Shown here piece after piece: positions 10,150 through 22,737 of a stretch of 64,000 bases of DNA (position 1 is its first letter; every line of letters begins with the position of its first letter). A model generated the notes under the pieces. The model had not been told where the DNA came from and searched no databases. It saw only the letters and a program-made list of their open reading frames with translations. Source of the DNA: Linepithema humile. Its lineage: Eukaryota; Arthropoda; Insecta; Hymenoptera; Formicidae. The position numbers were made by a program, and so were the translations under genes. The stretch covers positions 16,619,656 to 16,683,655 of the forward strand of contig NC_090130.1 of assembly GCF_040581485.1 (NCBI RefSeq). Direction: 5' to 3'.

Positions 10150-11472
10150 ACATGATAAAATATGTGATAACATAGTTATGTAATAAAATGTGATCAAATC
10201 AAATGTGGTATAACAGGGCTCCAGGCGAAGGTCCACATTAAAAAACCTAACGCGCCCTTGGTGAAACCTCAAAAATGGTGTGAAAGACCATCACTAATTC
10301 CTAATTCTCAATTTTTAATTCATGATGCGTTAATACAGTCTATCTTCTTGTTCCGAAATGAAATAATTCCAATTCCTATTCCTAATATTTAATAGATAGA
10401 TAGTCTATATTTTTTCCCCTTAGGGTTACAAACTCTTACATAACTACTTACATCTACTTACAGCTAACTTACATCTACTTAAATACTAATTATCCTAACA
10501 AGATTGACGTGGGCTTCCCTTTCTATTGTGGTTCCGCCCACGTCCATTTTTACCCTACATACACACACATACACACACAACGCATCTTGTGACTTCCGCT
10601 TCCTCTTGCATATTATTCTTTACCTCCCCCCCCTCTCTCATCCCCTTCCCCCTCCATCCATCACTTTTTCCTCCTCATCTTCTTCCTCCCTCTGCCTTTC
10701 CTTTTCTACTTCTCTCATCCACCATTCCCCTTCCCCTTCTTCGCCTAATATCCATCCTACCATTTCTTGCGAACTCCCCCCTCCCGTGGCCCATTCTCTG
10801 CATTCCTTCCACATATGCTCCCAAGTCTCTCTTCCCCCTTCCCCCCACATAATCTACAAATTCTTTTCTCCTCCCCTTTCCAGTACATTTTCTCTCTTAC
10901 TACATTCCCTAACCTAAACCTGGCTATCCCTTTCCATCTATTTTTCCCCCAATCTTTTTTTAAATATTTCGGAATTCCTTTCTTTTTGATTTTTTTTGTA
11001 CTATTATATTTTGATTCCTTAATCTTCTCCCATCTTTCCATCCTTTGCTTCCTTTTCTTTATATCTATTATTTCTCCAAACCAATCCTCCTATTCCTCAC
11101 TCCTCTTCTGTATCTCCTTCACCCTCACTTCCTTGTCCACAAAAAAATTCTTTCCTTTCCCTTTCCTATCCCTCCAGCCCATTCCCTTTTCTACACCTTT
11201 CCTTCATCTCCTCCCAACATCTCCTCGCCGACTCACTATCCCTCCCTTCCTCCAATCCTAATATTTAATATTTATTCTTATTCTTAATATTTTCTGTATT
11301 GTACGTTGGGCCTAAGACTTATAATTATAAAGCATGCGTGTTTTTCGCATGTGTGCGTGTATACATAGCGTGCGTGCAAAGGCCATTTCAAGAAAAAATA
11401 TGTAATCAATGTTTGTGTAGCTGTTTTCTTAATTAAATTAAGAATTTTATTCCAAAAACATTAATTTTTTTA
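10150..11472 (-). repeat. Right arm of the long inverted repeat, split by a retrotransposon
   Basis: Segments 10150-10394 and 11256-11472 together are the reverse complement of 1768-2216. The break falls at a single point of the left arm (near 1975-1990), and the inserted block between them carries a 15-bp target duplication. The insertion therefore postdates formation of the inverted repeat. Confidence 0.8.
10395..11255 (-). mobile_element. 5'-truncated non-LTR retrotransposon (ORF2 tail plus 3' UTR)
   Basis: An 861-bp insertion flanked by TCCTAATATTTAATA at 10380-10394 and 11256-11270. Read on the minus strand it encodes the end of an ORF2 protein: a Lys/Trp-rich stretch and then a CRLCGGKGEE motif near 10860-10835, continuing in another frame as ETWEHMWKEC. 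That is the Cys-Cys-His-Cys knuckle that closes many insect non-LTR reverse transcriptases. The 3' tail is a short GATA-type repeat (TATCTATC) rather than poly(A). The RT proper is absent, as expected from 5' truncation during target-primed insertion. The long plus-strand frames here are Pro/Ser-rich shadows of this antisense coding. Confidence 0.8.
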
Positions 11473-11737
11473 TATATTTTATATTATTATTTCACAAATG
11501 AGAAAGCTGTAAGAACATTTAACGCTTCATTATATCAAGAAGCAAGCACGTCGCTTTGCTGTATCCCGCTCGGTTGTTGGCTCAATAAGAAAGAAAAAGA
11601 AAGAAGACGTACGTCTGCTCTCTTCTATTATCAAACAGCGGGGCGCACCGGATGTGACTTTCTGTTGTGTACGTGAGCAGTCCAAATATGCACGGCTGGC
11701 ATCACTGATATCAATCACGGACCGTGATTCACGGTTA
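11473..11737. other. Unassigned spacer
   Basis: About 265 bp with no recognisable gene or repeat. It contains an AG-rich stretch near 11585-11605 and a short palindrome around ACGGACCGTGATTCACGG (11715-11735). Confidence 0.4.
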
Positions 11738-11982
11738 AGGGGATGCTGGTGTAAAAGCCAAATTCCGACGCGAAAGCGCCATCATTTCGATGGTACTAAA
11801 AATAAAAATAACATTATCGGCGTAGCCTACGGACCTACGCCGCGTAAGTCCGTGTGTACGCATTTGTTTTAGTGGTAATTCACTACACTGACGTGTGGTC
11901 TGTATACGTGTCATCGGATAGTTTGTAAACAAACCATGCTTGCGCTTGTTTCCTCGACTGAAATTTCGTCGCAAGGCTGCAA
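11738..11982 (+). repeat. Dispersed repeat A, copy 1
   Basis: About 245 bp running from AAGGGGATGCTGG to CGCAAGGCTGCAAT. A second copy lies at 38011-38248 with scattered substitutions and one short deletion in the middle. Both copies end at the same point and are followed by different elements (repeat B here, element H at 38252). The family is not identified. Confidence 0.8.
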
Positions 11983-14571
11983 TCAAGAGACACGGTAGTA
12001 TCTCGCGCTAAGTTCACGCGCAGCGTAAGACCGACCGTGTATCTTTACGCGAGCACATGAGCTGATAGGAGTCGAGATTTTCATATCTCAATAATGCGTG
12101 GACCGATCGAATTTATAATAGGCTCAATCGATAGAGTACATGCGATTTACATAATAAAAGTATCTTTACTTTTTTTGTACATGCTTTCTAAAAAAATATA
12201 TTAATTGCCAAAGTTTGCCAAAGTCGAAATATGCCGAAATCTATGTAAGTCTTGGTCGCCGTCGTCGTCGTCTGTTCGTCATTCTTCTCTAATATATAAG
12301 TTTGTCCTTTGTCAACTAGAAGCATCAAAATGTGACATGGTTGTCCTTTTCTACATCCCGTGAAATGTCGATTCCCGCATAAGAGCGTCTTTTTTCTTTT
12401 CTTTCTTTTTCTAAAAGATGTCTGTCCTTTTCCAACATGGCGGCGCTCAGATCTGTCAGCTCGCAGCTTTGATGATACTAATCATATTGATATAATTAAT
12501 ATCGGTCGTAAAATGTATATGTAACGTGTTGTGGAGACGAATAAAGATAGTGTATATCAAAATAATAGTATTCTTTATAAAAAAAATTTTTCTCGTCTTG
12601 AAGTGCAGAAGTGTAGCAACACACATGCTGACAACACTCTTAAAGGGAACGTTCACAAGTATCCCTTCCCGATTTGATTCTCCTTAAAATATGTTGTAAA
12701 ACATACAATTTGAGAAGACACGTATTTTTTTATAGCGGCCCTAACTCAAATTTAAGGGGTGAAACACTCTTTTGAAAAAAATGAGTTTTTTCTTTGTAAC
12801 TATCGCCAAAACCGTAGGAGATATAAAAAAATGTTTCAAGTAGAAGTTGTATGGCTTGTAATGGGCTTTATAACTGTGTAGTTGGATTTTCAAAAAATGT
12901 AATTTTTTTTAGTTTACCCCCACCTCTTGGTATTATTTTTTTGAATTTCAAAATTTTTGTAATGACAAAAGTTGTAGCATTTTTTACGCTGAATTCAACC
13001 ATATATGATTTTATTATGTTCCGAAATCGCATCTTTCAAAAATGAGTCATCAGTATCACATTATATGCGTCGCGCTGCATGACGCATTGTTTATACCGCA
13101 CTTGTGTTGCGCAATAGTTGTTAAATAAATATAAAAATGACATGTTATTACATATTTAAGGAAGAAAAGTTAACTAAAATTGTTGCTAAAGCATCCCTTC
13201 CACATTACACTCTTATAGATAATCGCTGCATTTCGTGCATAGCGCGTTGTTATATGCAAGTTAGCTATCAGCGCATATTACACTTTGAAGTTTCGCTTGC
13301 AGTGACCACGGGAAAATAATTTATGAAACGGAAACAGTGAATGAATCAATCTATTCAACATATATTCATCCTGACTCTACCCTCTTGGCCCGACTTGACT
13401 GACAATGAATTGAAATATAAAATTCTGTACAGTTTACTCTTTTTCAATAATTTTAATATACTGCGATATATTCTATATACTATTACATTCTATTAAATTA
13501 CTACGATTTTTTTAAACTATGGTATATAAAATCTTGAAATATAAAATGTATATTATAAGTATAATTATAATATATTGATACAATAAATAAGCTTTTATAT
13601 ATATATAAGCTTATTTATATATATTATAATTATACTTATAATATACATTTTATATACCATAGTTTAAAAAAATCGTAGTGATTTAGTGGAATGTAATAGC
13701 ATGTAGAATCGCAGTATATTAAAATTATTGAAAAAGAGTAAACTGTACAGAATTTTATATTTTATTTCATTCTCAGTCAAGTCGGGCCAAGAAAGTAGAG
13801 TTAGGGTAGATATGTTGAATAGATTGATTCATTCACTGTTTTCGTTTCATAAATTATTTTCCCGTGGTTACTGCAAGCAAAACATCAAAGTGTAATATGC
13901 GCTAATAGCTAACTTGCATATAACAACGCGCTGCGCACGAAATGCAGCGATTATCTATAAGAGTGTAATGTGGAAGGGATGCTTTAGCAACAATTTTAGT
14001 TAACTTTTCTTTCTCAAATATATAATAACATGTCATTTTTATATTTATTTTGCGACTATGCACAACACAAGTGCGGTATAAACGGTCATGCAGCGCGACG
14101 CATATAATGTGATACTAATGACTCATTTTTGAAAGATGTGATTTCGAAACCTAATAAAATCATATATGGTTGAATTCAGCGTAAAAAATGCTACAACTTT
14201 TGTCATTACAAAAATTTTAAAATTCAAAAAAATAATAACAAGGGGTGGGGGTAAATAAAAAAAATTTCATTTTTTGAAAATTTAACTACACAGTTATAAA
14301 GCCCATTACAAGCCATACAACTTCTATTTGAAATATTTTTTTATCTCCTACGGTTTTGGCGATAGTTACACACAAAGAAAAAAACCGTTTTTTTTTCAAA
14401 GGAGTGTTTGATCCTTTAAATTTGAGTTAGGGCCGCTATAAAAAAATACGTGTCTCCTCAAATTGTATGTTTTACAACATATTTCAAAGAGAATCAAATC
14501 GGAGGAGGGGACACTTGTGAACGTTCCCTTGTTAGTATTCTGTAGTTAGTGGACAGAAAGTGTACTTTGTG
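11983..14571 (+). mobile_element. LTR-like repeat B/C, copy 1, interrupted by a palindromic element
   Basis: Bases 11983-12641 and 14532-14571 form one copy of a ~600-bp LTR-like repeat. It opens with the palindrome AGACACGGTAGTRTCT, has an AATAAA within GACGAATAAAGATAG near 12535, and ends GTGTACTTTGTGCA. The last part lies on the far side of the inserted P element, where it is followed by TGGTGGAATCGGCAGG (19235 on), which could be a primer-binding site. Related copies are at 51250, 62755 and, shorter, at 29007, 56502 (inverted) and 63343. No gag or pol is attached. An LTR identity is my inference from signal order. Confidence 0.6.
12642..14531. mobile_element. 1.89-kb near-perfect palindromic (foldback) element
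   Basis: Two arms of about 930 bp meet near 13601 at AAGCTTTTATATATATATAAGCTT-like sequence. The ends read AAGGGAACGTTCACAAGT in opposite orientation. It is inserted in repeat B/C between ...CAACACTC and AGTATTCTG, with TT or TTA duplicated, which would suit a Harbinger-like or other short-TSD transposase. The arms differ by scattered substitutions and small indels only. No plausible gene is present; the short frames at 12851 and 13137 do not resemble proteins. Confidence 0.85.
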
Positions 14572-17500
14572 CAAGATCTATAGAGAGAAGGTTACCTCAG
14601 GCAAACAGCTTGTGGGCGAGGGACGATGAAGTAAGGGGGGAGCTAGAAACAGCTTGTTGGCGAGGGGCGACGAAGTAAGGGGGGAGCTAGAAATAGCTTG
14701 TAGGCGAGGGGCGACGAAGGAAGGGGAGAGCATGATGATCTCATCGTCGAACAGTAGCTGTCTCTCTCTTTCAAAGTTCTTCCTTTTCTAACTCTGTCAC
14801 TCGCTCTCATTATTGACTTTCATGTGTCAAGTTCAAGTTGAAGAGGTTATATAGTAAAAATCGAAGGTACGTATATTAATTATTTTGTCTGTTATTTCCC
14901 CTAACATATTCAAATGAACAAAACCGAAGAAATAATTATATATATTTATAAATAATTATATATAATTATAAATATTTAACCCACATAACCTAAACAATAT
15001 TTCTTTTATCTAAATACATACAATTTTTATAACTTTTAAGTCGATCTGGTATTATTATTGTTATTGTTATATTATTATTATTGTAATGACTGAAATCACA
15101 ATTCCTTTACAAATATTGTATTGTGTATTATTATTCTTTTTAGCAAGGATGTCAATTCGTGGAGCACGGATAAAATGCACTGTATCAGGATGTGGCAATG
15201 TTTATTGCAAAGCAATTGTAAAGAATCCACATATTCAATTTCATAAAGTGCCCAAGAACATCCAATTAAAAGAACAGTGGGCACATGTATGTGGGAAAAG
15301 TCTTGAAAAGTTTACCGGTTTTATCTGCTCAAATCATTTAAAAAAAAATGATTACGAGAGAGCTCTTGCAGAAGCACTGGGCGAATCATCAAAACCTCGA
15401 TTAAAGTGTACAGGTAATGCTGAAAAATTAATTTGTTTTGTATTAAGGTATTACACTAATTTTTTGAATGTTTATATATAATCGCACTCTATTAATCTAT
15501 TTCTGATTCTTTTATTGCAGCAATACCATCATTGCATTTACCAATATCTGATGATTTAAATGCAAACAAGGAGAACACTGAATTAAGTGACATAATCTTC
15601 ACGCAATCTTCATTAGATAAGGAGAACATTGAATCAGGTCACACAATTTTCAAACAGTCCTCACCAACACATGATGAAAATCCATTGCTAAATACATGTT
15701 ATAAAGATGCAATAACTCAAACAGAAGAACATTTCTGTGATATTATTAGTATAAGACTCAACTGCGTAACCAAAAAATTCGAAGAGAGTGAAGAATCTCA
15801 TAAGAATTTAGAAATAGAATTAAATGAATTCAAAGTTAAGTACGAAGCAGCGATTACCGAATTGAATGCGACAAATTCAGAAATAATAGAACTTAAAAAT
15901 AATAATAATCAATTAAGATGTTATAAAGATGCAATAACTCAAACAGAAGAACATTTCTGTGATATTATTAATATAAGACTCAACTGCGTAACCAAAAAAT
16001 TCGAGGAGAGTGAAGAATCTTGTAAGAATTTAGAAATAGAATTAAATGAATTCAAAGCTAAGTACGAAGCAGCGATTACCGAATTGAATGCGACAAATTC
16101 AGAAATAATAGAACTTAAAAATAATAATAATCGACTGAATAGTTGTTTAAATAAATTATTAACGCAATGTCAAATTGATATAGCACTAAACAAAAAAAAA
16201 TACGTAATTTGGTCAAAAGATGATATATCACGGGCATTTGCTTTACGGTATTATAGTCAACAAGGTTACAGATATTTAAAAGAAAAATTACATTACCCTT
16301 TGCCTGGAATTTCTTCACTACAGAGATGGGCCTCTACTATTAATATGCGGCAAGGTATTTTGAAAGATGTGTTACATTTAATGAAAATAAAAGGAGAATC
16401 TTTGTCCAAAATTGAGAAAGTTACGGTATTAAATTTCGATGAAATGAAAGTCAACGCTTTATACGAGTATGATCGGAAATACGACGAAATTATTGGACCA
16501 CATCAATACATGCATATAGCAATGGTTCGGAGCTTGTTCGGAAATTGGAAGCAACCAGTATACGTCCAATTCGATACAAAAATGACTGAAACAATTATAT
16601 ATCAAATAATAAAAGAATTGAATGATATTTCGTATTCAGTTGTAGCAATTGTATCAGACTGTGGTGGTGGCAACGTCGGTCTATGGAAAACTTTAGAAAT
16701 ATCTACTGAAAAAACATATTTTTCGCATCCGATAACCAAAGAAAACGTTTATGTGTTCGCAGATGCACCACACATTCTAAAATTAATTAGAAATTGGCTA
16801 TTGGGTACTGGTTTTGTATTAGCAGATAAAACTATAATAACAGCAGAACCATTACGATGTTTAATCGCCGAAACTAATTCTGAGATTAATTCTTGCCATA
16901 AATTAACAAATGGTCACGTTTATTGTGAAAAAATTAAACGACAAAATGTTGCATTAGCAGCTCAATTATTGTCGCATACGACTGCAACTGCTCTGAAACA
17001 ATATCGTCCAGGTTTGGATAATAAAGTGGCAATCGATACTGCAAACTTCATTGAACAGATCAGCCAGTGGTGGGACCTTATGAATTCGTATGTTACTGGA
17101 GGAAAGGTAGATTGTAAAAAACCATATGGTCTCAATATCAACGTCCAAAATGAAGTTCTCGATACGGTCTACAACATGATAAATGCAATGCGTTGTCAAT
17201 CGAAAAAAGTTCTACAAATATTTCAAAAAGGACTTCTTATATCAATTGCTTCATTAAAACAGTTATATGTTGAAATAAAACTTAAATATGGCATATCGTA
17301 TATTGCTACTTATAAATTAAATCAGGATGGTCTTGAAAATTTTTTTTCGCAAGTACGTGGAAAAGGTGGTTCTAATGAACACCCTACCCCATTAGATGCT
17401 CAATATAGAATACGTATGATTATCCTTGGTAAGAATCCAGGTGTAGTCCAAAAAAACCGCAACGTGCATGAAGCAGTGCATGACGAATATATGTCTTCGT

Positions 17501-19219
17501 CCGTTATTAAAGCTTCAGGTATTCCAATATCTGAATGTGATGAAACAACTGATGAACCTTCAGATTACGAAGAAAAACCATTCGAAGTCCAGAGTTTATC
17601 GACTATTTCCTCCATTACACATTGCGATTATAACGTTATGACAGTAAATATAAAATGTGAAGCAGATGGTCTACTTTATTTAGCAGGTTGGTTGGCCAGA
17701 AAATATAAAACAAAATATCCAACTTTGGGGTGCTATACATATGAGTCAAATATTGAACATAATTATGTATTCCCGAATTGGTTGCAACACATTTCTTATG
17801 GTGGACTGACACAGCCATCTACAGAATGGCTGAACCAAGTTAAAAAAATGGATAAATATTTTTGTAAATTTCATAAAGATGGTTTACAAAAAGGACCTGC
17901 CGTTGTTAAAAACTTAACTATGGCAATAGTAAAGAAGAAAAATATCGACATACCTGAGGAACTAGTACGTGCATTTATTCTCCAAAGAACCTATGTACGT
18001 ATTAAATTTTATAATACTGCCAAAAAAAATCGCAAGCACGTAGGTAGTAATAAAAGGAAAGCAGACGATAATCAAAGAAGAGTCGCTAATAAATATAAAA
18101 AAATTATTAATTAATTTAACGCAAATAAATTTCTTTATATTAACAGATTAATACAATATATATATATGTATTTTTATTATTATAGATACTTATAAAAATT
18201 TTATTATTATACTTATTATTATTATACTATTATACTTATTATTATTATACTTATTATACTTATTATATTTATTATACTTAATTTTTATTATAGATAATTA
18301 TAAAATTTTATAATCACAATGTTGCCGCATATTTAATGATCCCTAATATATACCCCATCATATTTGTTTTAAAGAATTATTTTAAGATTTCAACAGAAAC
18401 ATTTCAATAATATTTTATTAGCAAATATTTGAAAATTATTAACACTTTGTAAATTTTATCATATAAATATTCACATTTGCAATGTTGAAACATATATTAC
18501 AATTTCATTATTTAAGTTTGTATCATAATAAATTTGTGTATGATTCTTTTTATATTATCCTAGAATTGTACTTACATTTATGAATTTCAGTTACAATTTC
18601 TTGACAATTTTTGAGGTTTTCACAATTAAATATAAAAAATAAATTTCTTTATAGTATTTCTTTTGTAAATAATGCATATAAACAGTAAATATTATTTTAA
18701 AAATAATTTTTAAATCTGTACTATTTTTTCTTTTATTTTACTACTTTACAAATAATGTTTTTTGTGTATATCCCCAAATTATATTTTAATTTCATTGATA
18801 TTACAGTCTAAATACGAGTACAAAGCAATTTGTACTATAAATGCATCTGTTGCAGCGATATTTAACATTATAAACGTTAAATATCTAGCGCTATAATTTG
18901 CAATATATGTAATTTATAGCGCCTGTTTAATTTACTTTTCAATTTTTATTACGCAATTTCCAGTGCTATCAATATTTTACAAAATAAAAGTATTTTTTCG
19001 ATAAAAACTCAAAGCATTTCTATATTATAGGAGCGAGAGAGAAAACACTAAAGCGTGCGAGAGAGACAGCTACTGTTCGACGATGAGATCATCATTGCCC
19101 CTCTTGCCGCTCACCCCGCTCGGCATTTGCCCCTCTTGCCGCTCACCCCGCAGAGCATTAGCCCCTCTTGCCCCTCGTCCCTCTTTGCGCATGAGGTAAC
19201 CTTCTCTCTATAGATCTTG
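14572..19219 (+). mobile_element. P-superfamily DNA transposon, complete
   Basis: A 4.65-kb element. Its first 28 bp, from CAAGATCTATAGAGAGAAGG, are repeated inverted at the right end. A second inverted block of 36 bp lies inside each end (14733-14768 and 19059-19094, GATGATCTCATCGTCGAACA), which recalls the subterminal repeats of P elements. Between the two blocks lie GC-rich ~42-46 bp tandem repeats, different on the two sides. The target duplication is TACTTTGTG (14563-14571, 19220-19228), 8 or 9 bp depending on the terminal base; 8 bp is the P-element norm. It carries one spliced transposase gene and about 900 bp of AT-rich 3' sequence without genes. Confidence 0.92.
15149..18114 (+). CDS. 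P-element/THAP9-type transposase, apparently intact
   Basis: Two exons, 15149-15413 and 15521-18114, give about 952 residues. The intron has GTAATG and TTTATTGCAG borders and joins in phase. I chose ATG 15149 because a TTTTTAG acceptor-like site lies just before it; the upstream ATG at 15086 would add a hydrophobic stretch. Residues ~8-88 form a THAP zinc finger (Cys-x4-Cys, later Cys-x2-His, ending in a Pro-rich PRLKC). Next come two tandem 74-residue coiled-coil blocks (15697 and 15919) that are nearly identical. The RNase H-like core has Asp in LNFDEMKV (16438-16440), Asp in VSDCGGGN (16657-16659), the conserved ADAPHILKLIRN and Glu in GLENFFSQVRGKGG (17335-17337). The C-terminus is Lys-rich. 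No stop or frameshift was seen. P transposases bind element ends through the THAP finger and usually use GTP. Confidence 0.92.
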
Positions 19220-19228
19220 TACTTTGTG

Positions 19229-19469
19229 CACATTGGTGGAATCGGCAGGTATGTAATGTTTATAGAGAAGAAATGTCTAACACTTGGATTGAAGCTGACG
19301 ATACGCTAATTAAAAAAAGACAATGGCCTAGAGGTGCTAAAGATGTTTTTGTCATTCTTACAGAAATTTGATCAAAAGTAATCTGTTTTTATATATGAAA
19401 AAACGCAATCACTTAGAAATACAGATGGTTTTTTATACCCTTTTTATGATCACTAATAATTTTCTTATA
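19229..19469 (+). other. Leader-like sequence after repeat B/C, with a 32-codon frame
   Basis: Immediately after the P element's right target duplication comes TTGGTGGAATCGGCAGG, possibly a tRNA-primer site, and then a small frame at 19273-19371 starting MSNTWIEADD. The same primer-like sequence follows the B/C copy at 51824. This may be the start of a lost LTR-retrotransposon body, but nothing further is recognisable. Confidence 0.35.
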
Positions 19470-19689
19470 AAATATGTTGTGAAATATAAAAAAAAATTAT
19501 TAGGTTTGTATAAATTAAGATTTCTATAATCGAAAAGAAGATCGTCGTATTGAAAATATGACGGGAGTGATGGTGGGATATTATTACCATTATTTTTACT
19601 AAAAAAAAAGAATCATATTTATTAAAATTATTTTTACTAAAAAAAAGAAATAATATCTCACAAAAAAACCTTTTTTTTTTAAAAAGGTA

Positions 19690-20706
19690 AAAAAAGGGCG
19701 CCAAGTACACGCCTTGTTATATTAAAAAGAAGTTTTCCTCATAAAAAAACCTTTCCAAAAAATTGTTTTTTTAAAAAAAGTTTTCCTCATAAAAAACCTT
19801 TTCAAAGAACTGTACTTTCAAAAATATATTATATTAAAAAGAAGTTTTTCTCACAAAAAACCTTTCCAAAAAAAGTTGTATATATTATAAAAAACTTTCC
19901 AAAAAGATTGTATTTCCAAAAATATATTATAAAAAAATCTTTTTAAAAAAATTATATATATTTATTATAAAAAACCTTTCCGAAAAAATTGTATTTTTAA
20001 AAAAAGTTGTATATACCAAATAAAAATTCGCTACATATTCTGCCTATAAAAGAGGTGATATCAGAAAATGACGCCAAGTTTAAATAAAGAACCTTTCAAA
20101 AAAAGTTGCATGTGTATCTAATTATTTATTTAAAAATGATATTTATGTTTATATCTAGTTAATTCTTCTTAAGTATACTTTTTAAAATAATTGCATCTGT
20201 ATCTAGTTATTTTTTTTATATCTGTATCTAGTTAAATAAAAAAATTTTTCAAATTTAATCAAAATAAAAAAATATTACAAAATTTCGCAAAAAACTTGGC
20301 GCTGCTATAAAATAGCCTTCATTGCTCTATAATATTTTAAGATGTATAATAATATTTTAAGGCTATTTTATAGCAGCGCCAAGTTTTTTGCGAAATTTTG
20401 TAATATTTTTTTATTTTGATTAAATTTGAAAAATTTTTTTATTTAACTAAATACAGATATAAAAAAAATAACTAGATACAGATGCAATTATTTTAAAAAG
20501 TATACTTAAGAAGAATTAACTAGATATAAACATAAATATCATTTTTAAATAAATAACTAGATATACATGCAACTTTTTTTGAAAGGTTCTTTATTTAAAC
20601 TTGGCGTCATTTTCTGTCTATCACCTCTTTTATAGGCAGAATATGTAACGAATTTTTATTTGGTATATACAACTTTTTTTAAAAGTACAATTTTTTTGGA
20701 AAGGTA
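19690..20706. mobile_element. Foldback element F, copy 1
   Basis: Arms 19982-20315 and 20362-20706 are reverse complements. They meet around AACTTGGCGCTGCTATAAAA and its complement, separated by about 50 bp. The outer left part has strings of AAAACCTTTCCAAAA. The GGCGCCAAG motif, the AAAGGTTT strings and the GATATCAG(G/A)AAATG block recur in copies at 30706 and 50655. No genes. Confidence 0.8.
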
Positions 20707-20708
20707 TA

Positions 20709-21232
20709 ATGTACGAGAAGACATAGGCGTATACAAGGTGTCAAATAAATATGAAATAAATATGACAAAATAATAAATGAAAAATATACATATAATACTA
20801 TATATATCACTGAAGAAAAATGTCATATACTTTTCTTATTTTTATCATTATGTAGTAAATACAAAATAACTAATTAATCAATTAATTAATATATACATAT
20901 ACACACATATTGAATAAGTAGTTATCTTTATTTTGTATTTTATATGATAATGACTGAAATAATGACAGTATACATCATTTCAGTTATGTAAAATACAAAA
21001 TAAAGATAACTATAGTCAATATGTATATGTATGTATTGAATAATTAATTAACTTATTTATTTATTTTGTATTAATTACATAAGAATAAAAATAGGGAAAG
21101 CATATAACATTTTTTTCAATTATATTAATATATATAGTATTACACATACATTTTTCAAATAAAATATTTTATTATATCTAATTTATATCTATTAAACACC
21201 TTGTATAAGTCTATTTCGTCTCGTATGTACAT
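20709..21232. mobile_element. Palindromic element H, copy 1
   Basis: A 524-bp palindrome with ends ATGTACGAGAAGACATAGGC and its imperfect complement, followed inward by CAAGGTGT. The centre near 20967 holds CTGAAATAATGACAG. A related copy, broken by a MITE, is at 38252-38990. No genes. Confidence 0.8.
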
Positions 21233-21356
21233 CATACAGCCATACGATAGAATTTAAATTGCGAAAAAAAGGAAAATGACCTTATAAATTATCCGATAAA
21301 ACATAAACAGACGTATAGTAAATTACTAACTAAAAAAAATACGTATTTTTTAAAAT

Positions 21357-21780
21357 CTGCCAGCTCACAAATAAATCGTCTTTAGCTCTCTTATTTCTAA
21401 ACTGTCAGCTGACGTTAGATTGCCTCTGGCTTTTGTAATTCTAAATTGCCAGCCCACGAGAAAACCGCCCCTGGTTTTTGTAATTTTAAATTGCCAGTCC
21501 ACGAGAAAACCACCTCTGGCTTGTCTTAATTTATATTGCCAGTCCACGAGAAAACCACCTCTAGCTTGAAGACAAGAATAAGAATTCTCTAATGCCAGTC
21601 CACGAGAAAACCGCCTCTGGCTTGAAGACAAGAATAAGAATTCTCTAATGCCAGTCCACAAGAAAACCGCCTCTGGCTTTTCTAATTCTAAATTGCCAGC
21701 ACACGAGAAAACCGCCTCTGGTATTTGTAATTCTAAATTGCCAGCCCACGGGAAAAGCCTCTGGCTTGTCTTATTCTTTA
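21357..21780. repeat. Minisatellite of 44-55 bp units
   Basis: About nine degenerate copies of TTGCCAGYCCACGAGAAAAC followed by CGCCTCTGGCTT. Spacing is mostly 44 bp, with two 55-bp units that carry an extra AAGACAAGAATAAGAATTC block. CCAG and CTGG within each unit can pair. It lies next to the mariner-type element at 21822. Confidence 0.9.
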
Positions 21781-22737
21781 TTGTAAGATATTTTTATTAC
21801 GTCATATGCTTTATATATATACAGGGTGTCCCAGGCTTACCGTATCACCCGTTAATGGCAGATTCCTGAGGTCATTTGGAGACGAAAATTTTAATACCAA
21901 AATGTCAAGACTACTAGAGATCTAAATACTCAGAGAAGCGCGACCGGTGTTACGAGCAGTGATTGGCTATCGCAAATGCCAGCCATTTTAAAAACTAACT
22001 ATAGTTTACATTACATATATTATAGATTTTCAGTAGTGTGATGTGTGATTCGAAATGCACTTGCAATGGGTGATATTTATATTTTTTCAACAAATATGTT
22101 ATGTGTAAGTTGCAACATTTTACTTACATATATAATAATATATATTTATGCTTCGGCATATAAAAATATTATTTTTTTTATGTAGATTAAAAGCAATATT
22201 TCAAAAAAGTTGTGATATAGATGTCAACAAGTACAAATTTTCTAATTTTTTAATATATGTTTTTCTATAGATTTCTGAAAAGAAATATTTTGTTTTTATA
22301 AAGAGTTTATTTGTAAAATGTTTATGATGTAATAAAATATTTGTGATACTTTCCGTAATATTGAATTTGTCTTCCTACTTACTTAATTTTAAAATTAGAA
22401 GGGAAAATATACAATTCTAATGTAATACACAGATTTTTCTTTATTAAAGGAGAGATTGAAATACATAGTTAATTTGTTAAAATTAAAAAAAAAAAAAATT
22501 TTTTTTATTGTGTCTTCCTTTCTTATCATAATTATACATATCTAAAGTAAAAATCAAATAATTATACATAAAAAATAAGTAAATTAATTCGAATAACTTT
22601 TTCGATTTGTTACTGATGTGTTGCTTCCTTGATTGTGATTGTCTTTATTTGCTGCTATGTACCGTTTATATATCCAATGATATTAGCCAATGCCTAACAT
22701 TGTTATTTTAATCATTTTCCATTATCTTTTCTCTTCT

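Noticed and set aside
10504..11287. Long plus-strand frames rich in Pro, Ser and Leu
   Set aside because: They are shadows of CT-rich sequence, which is the antisense of the non-LTR ORF2 tail with its Cys-Cys-His-Cys motif.
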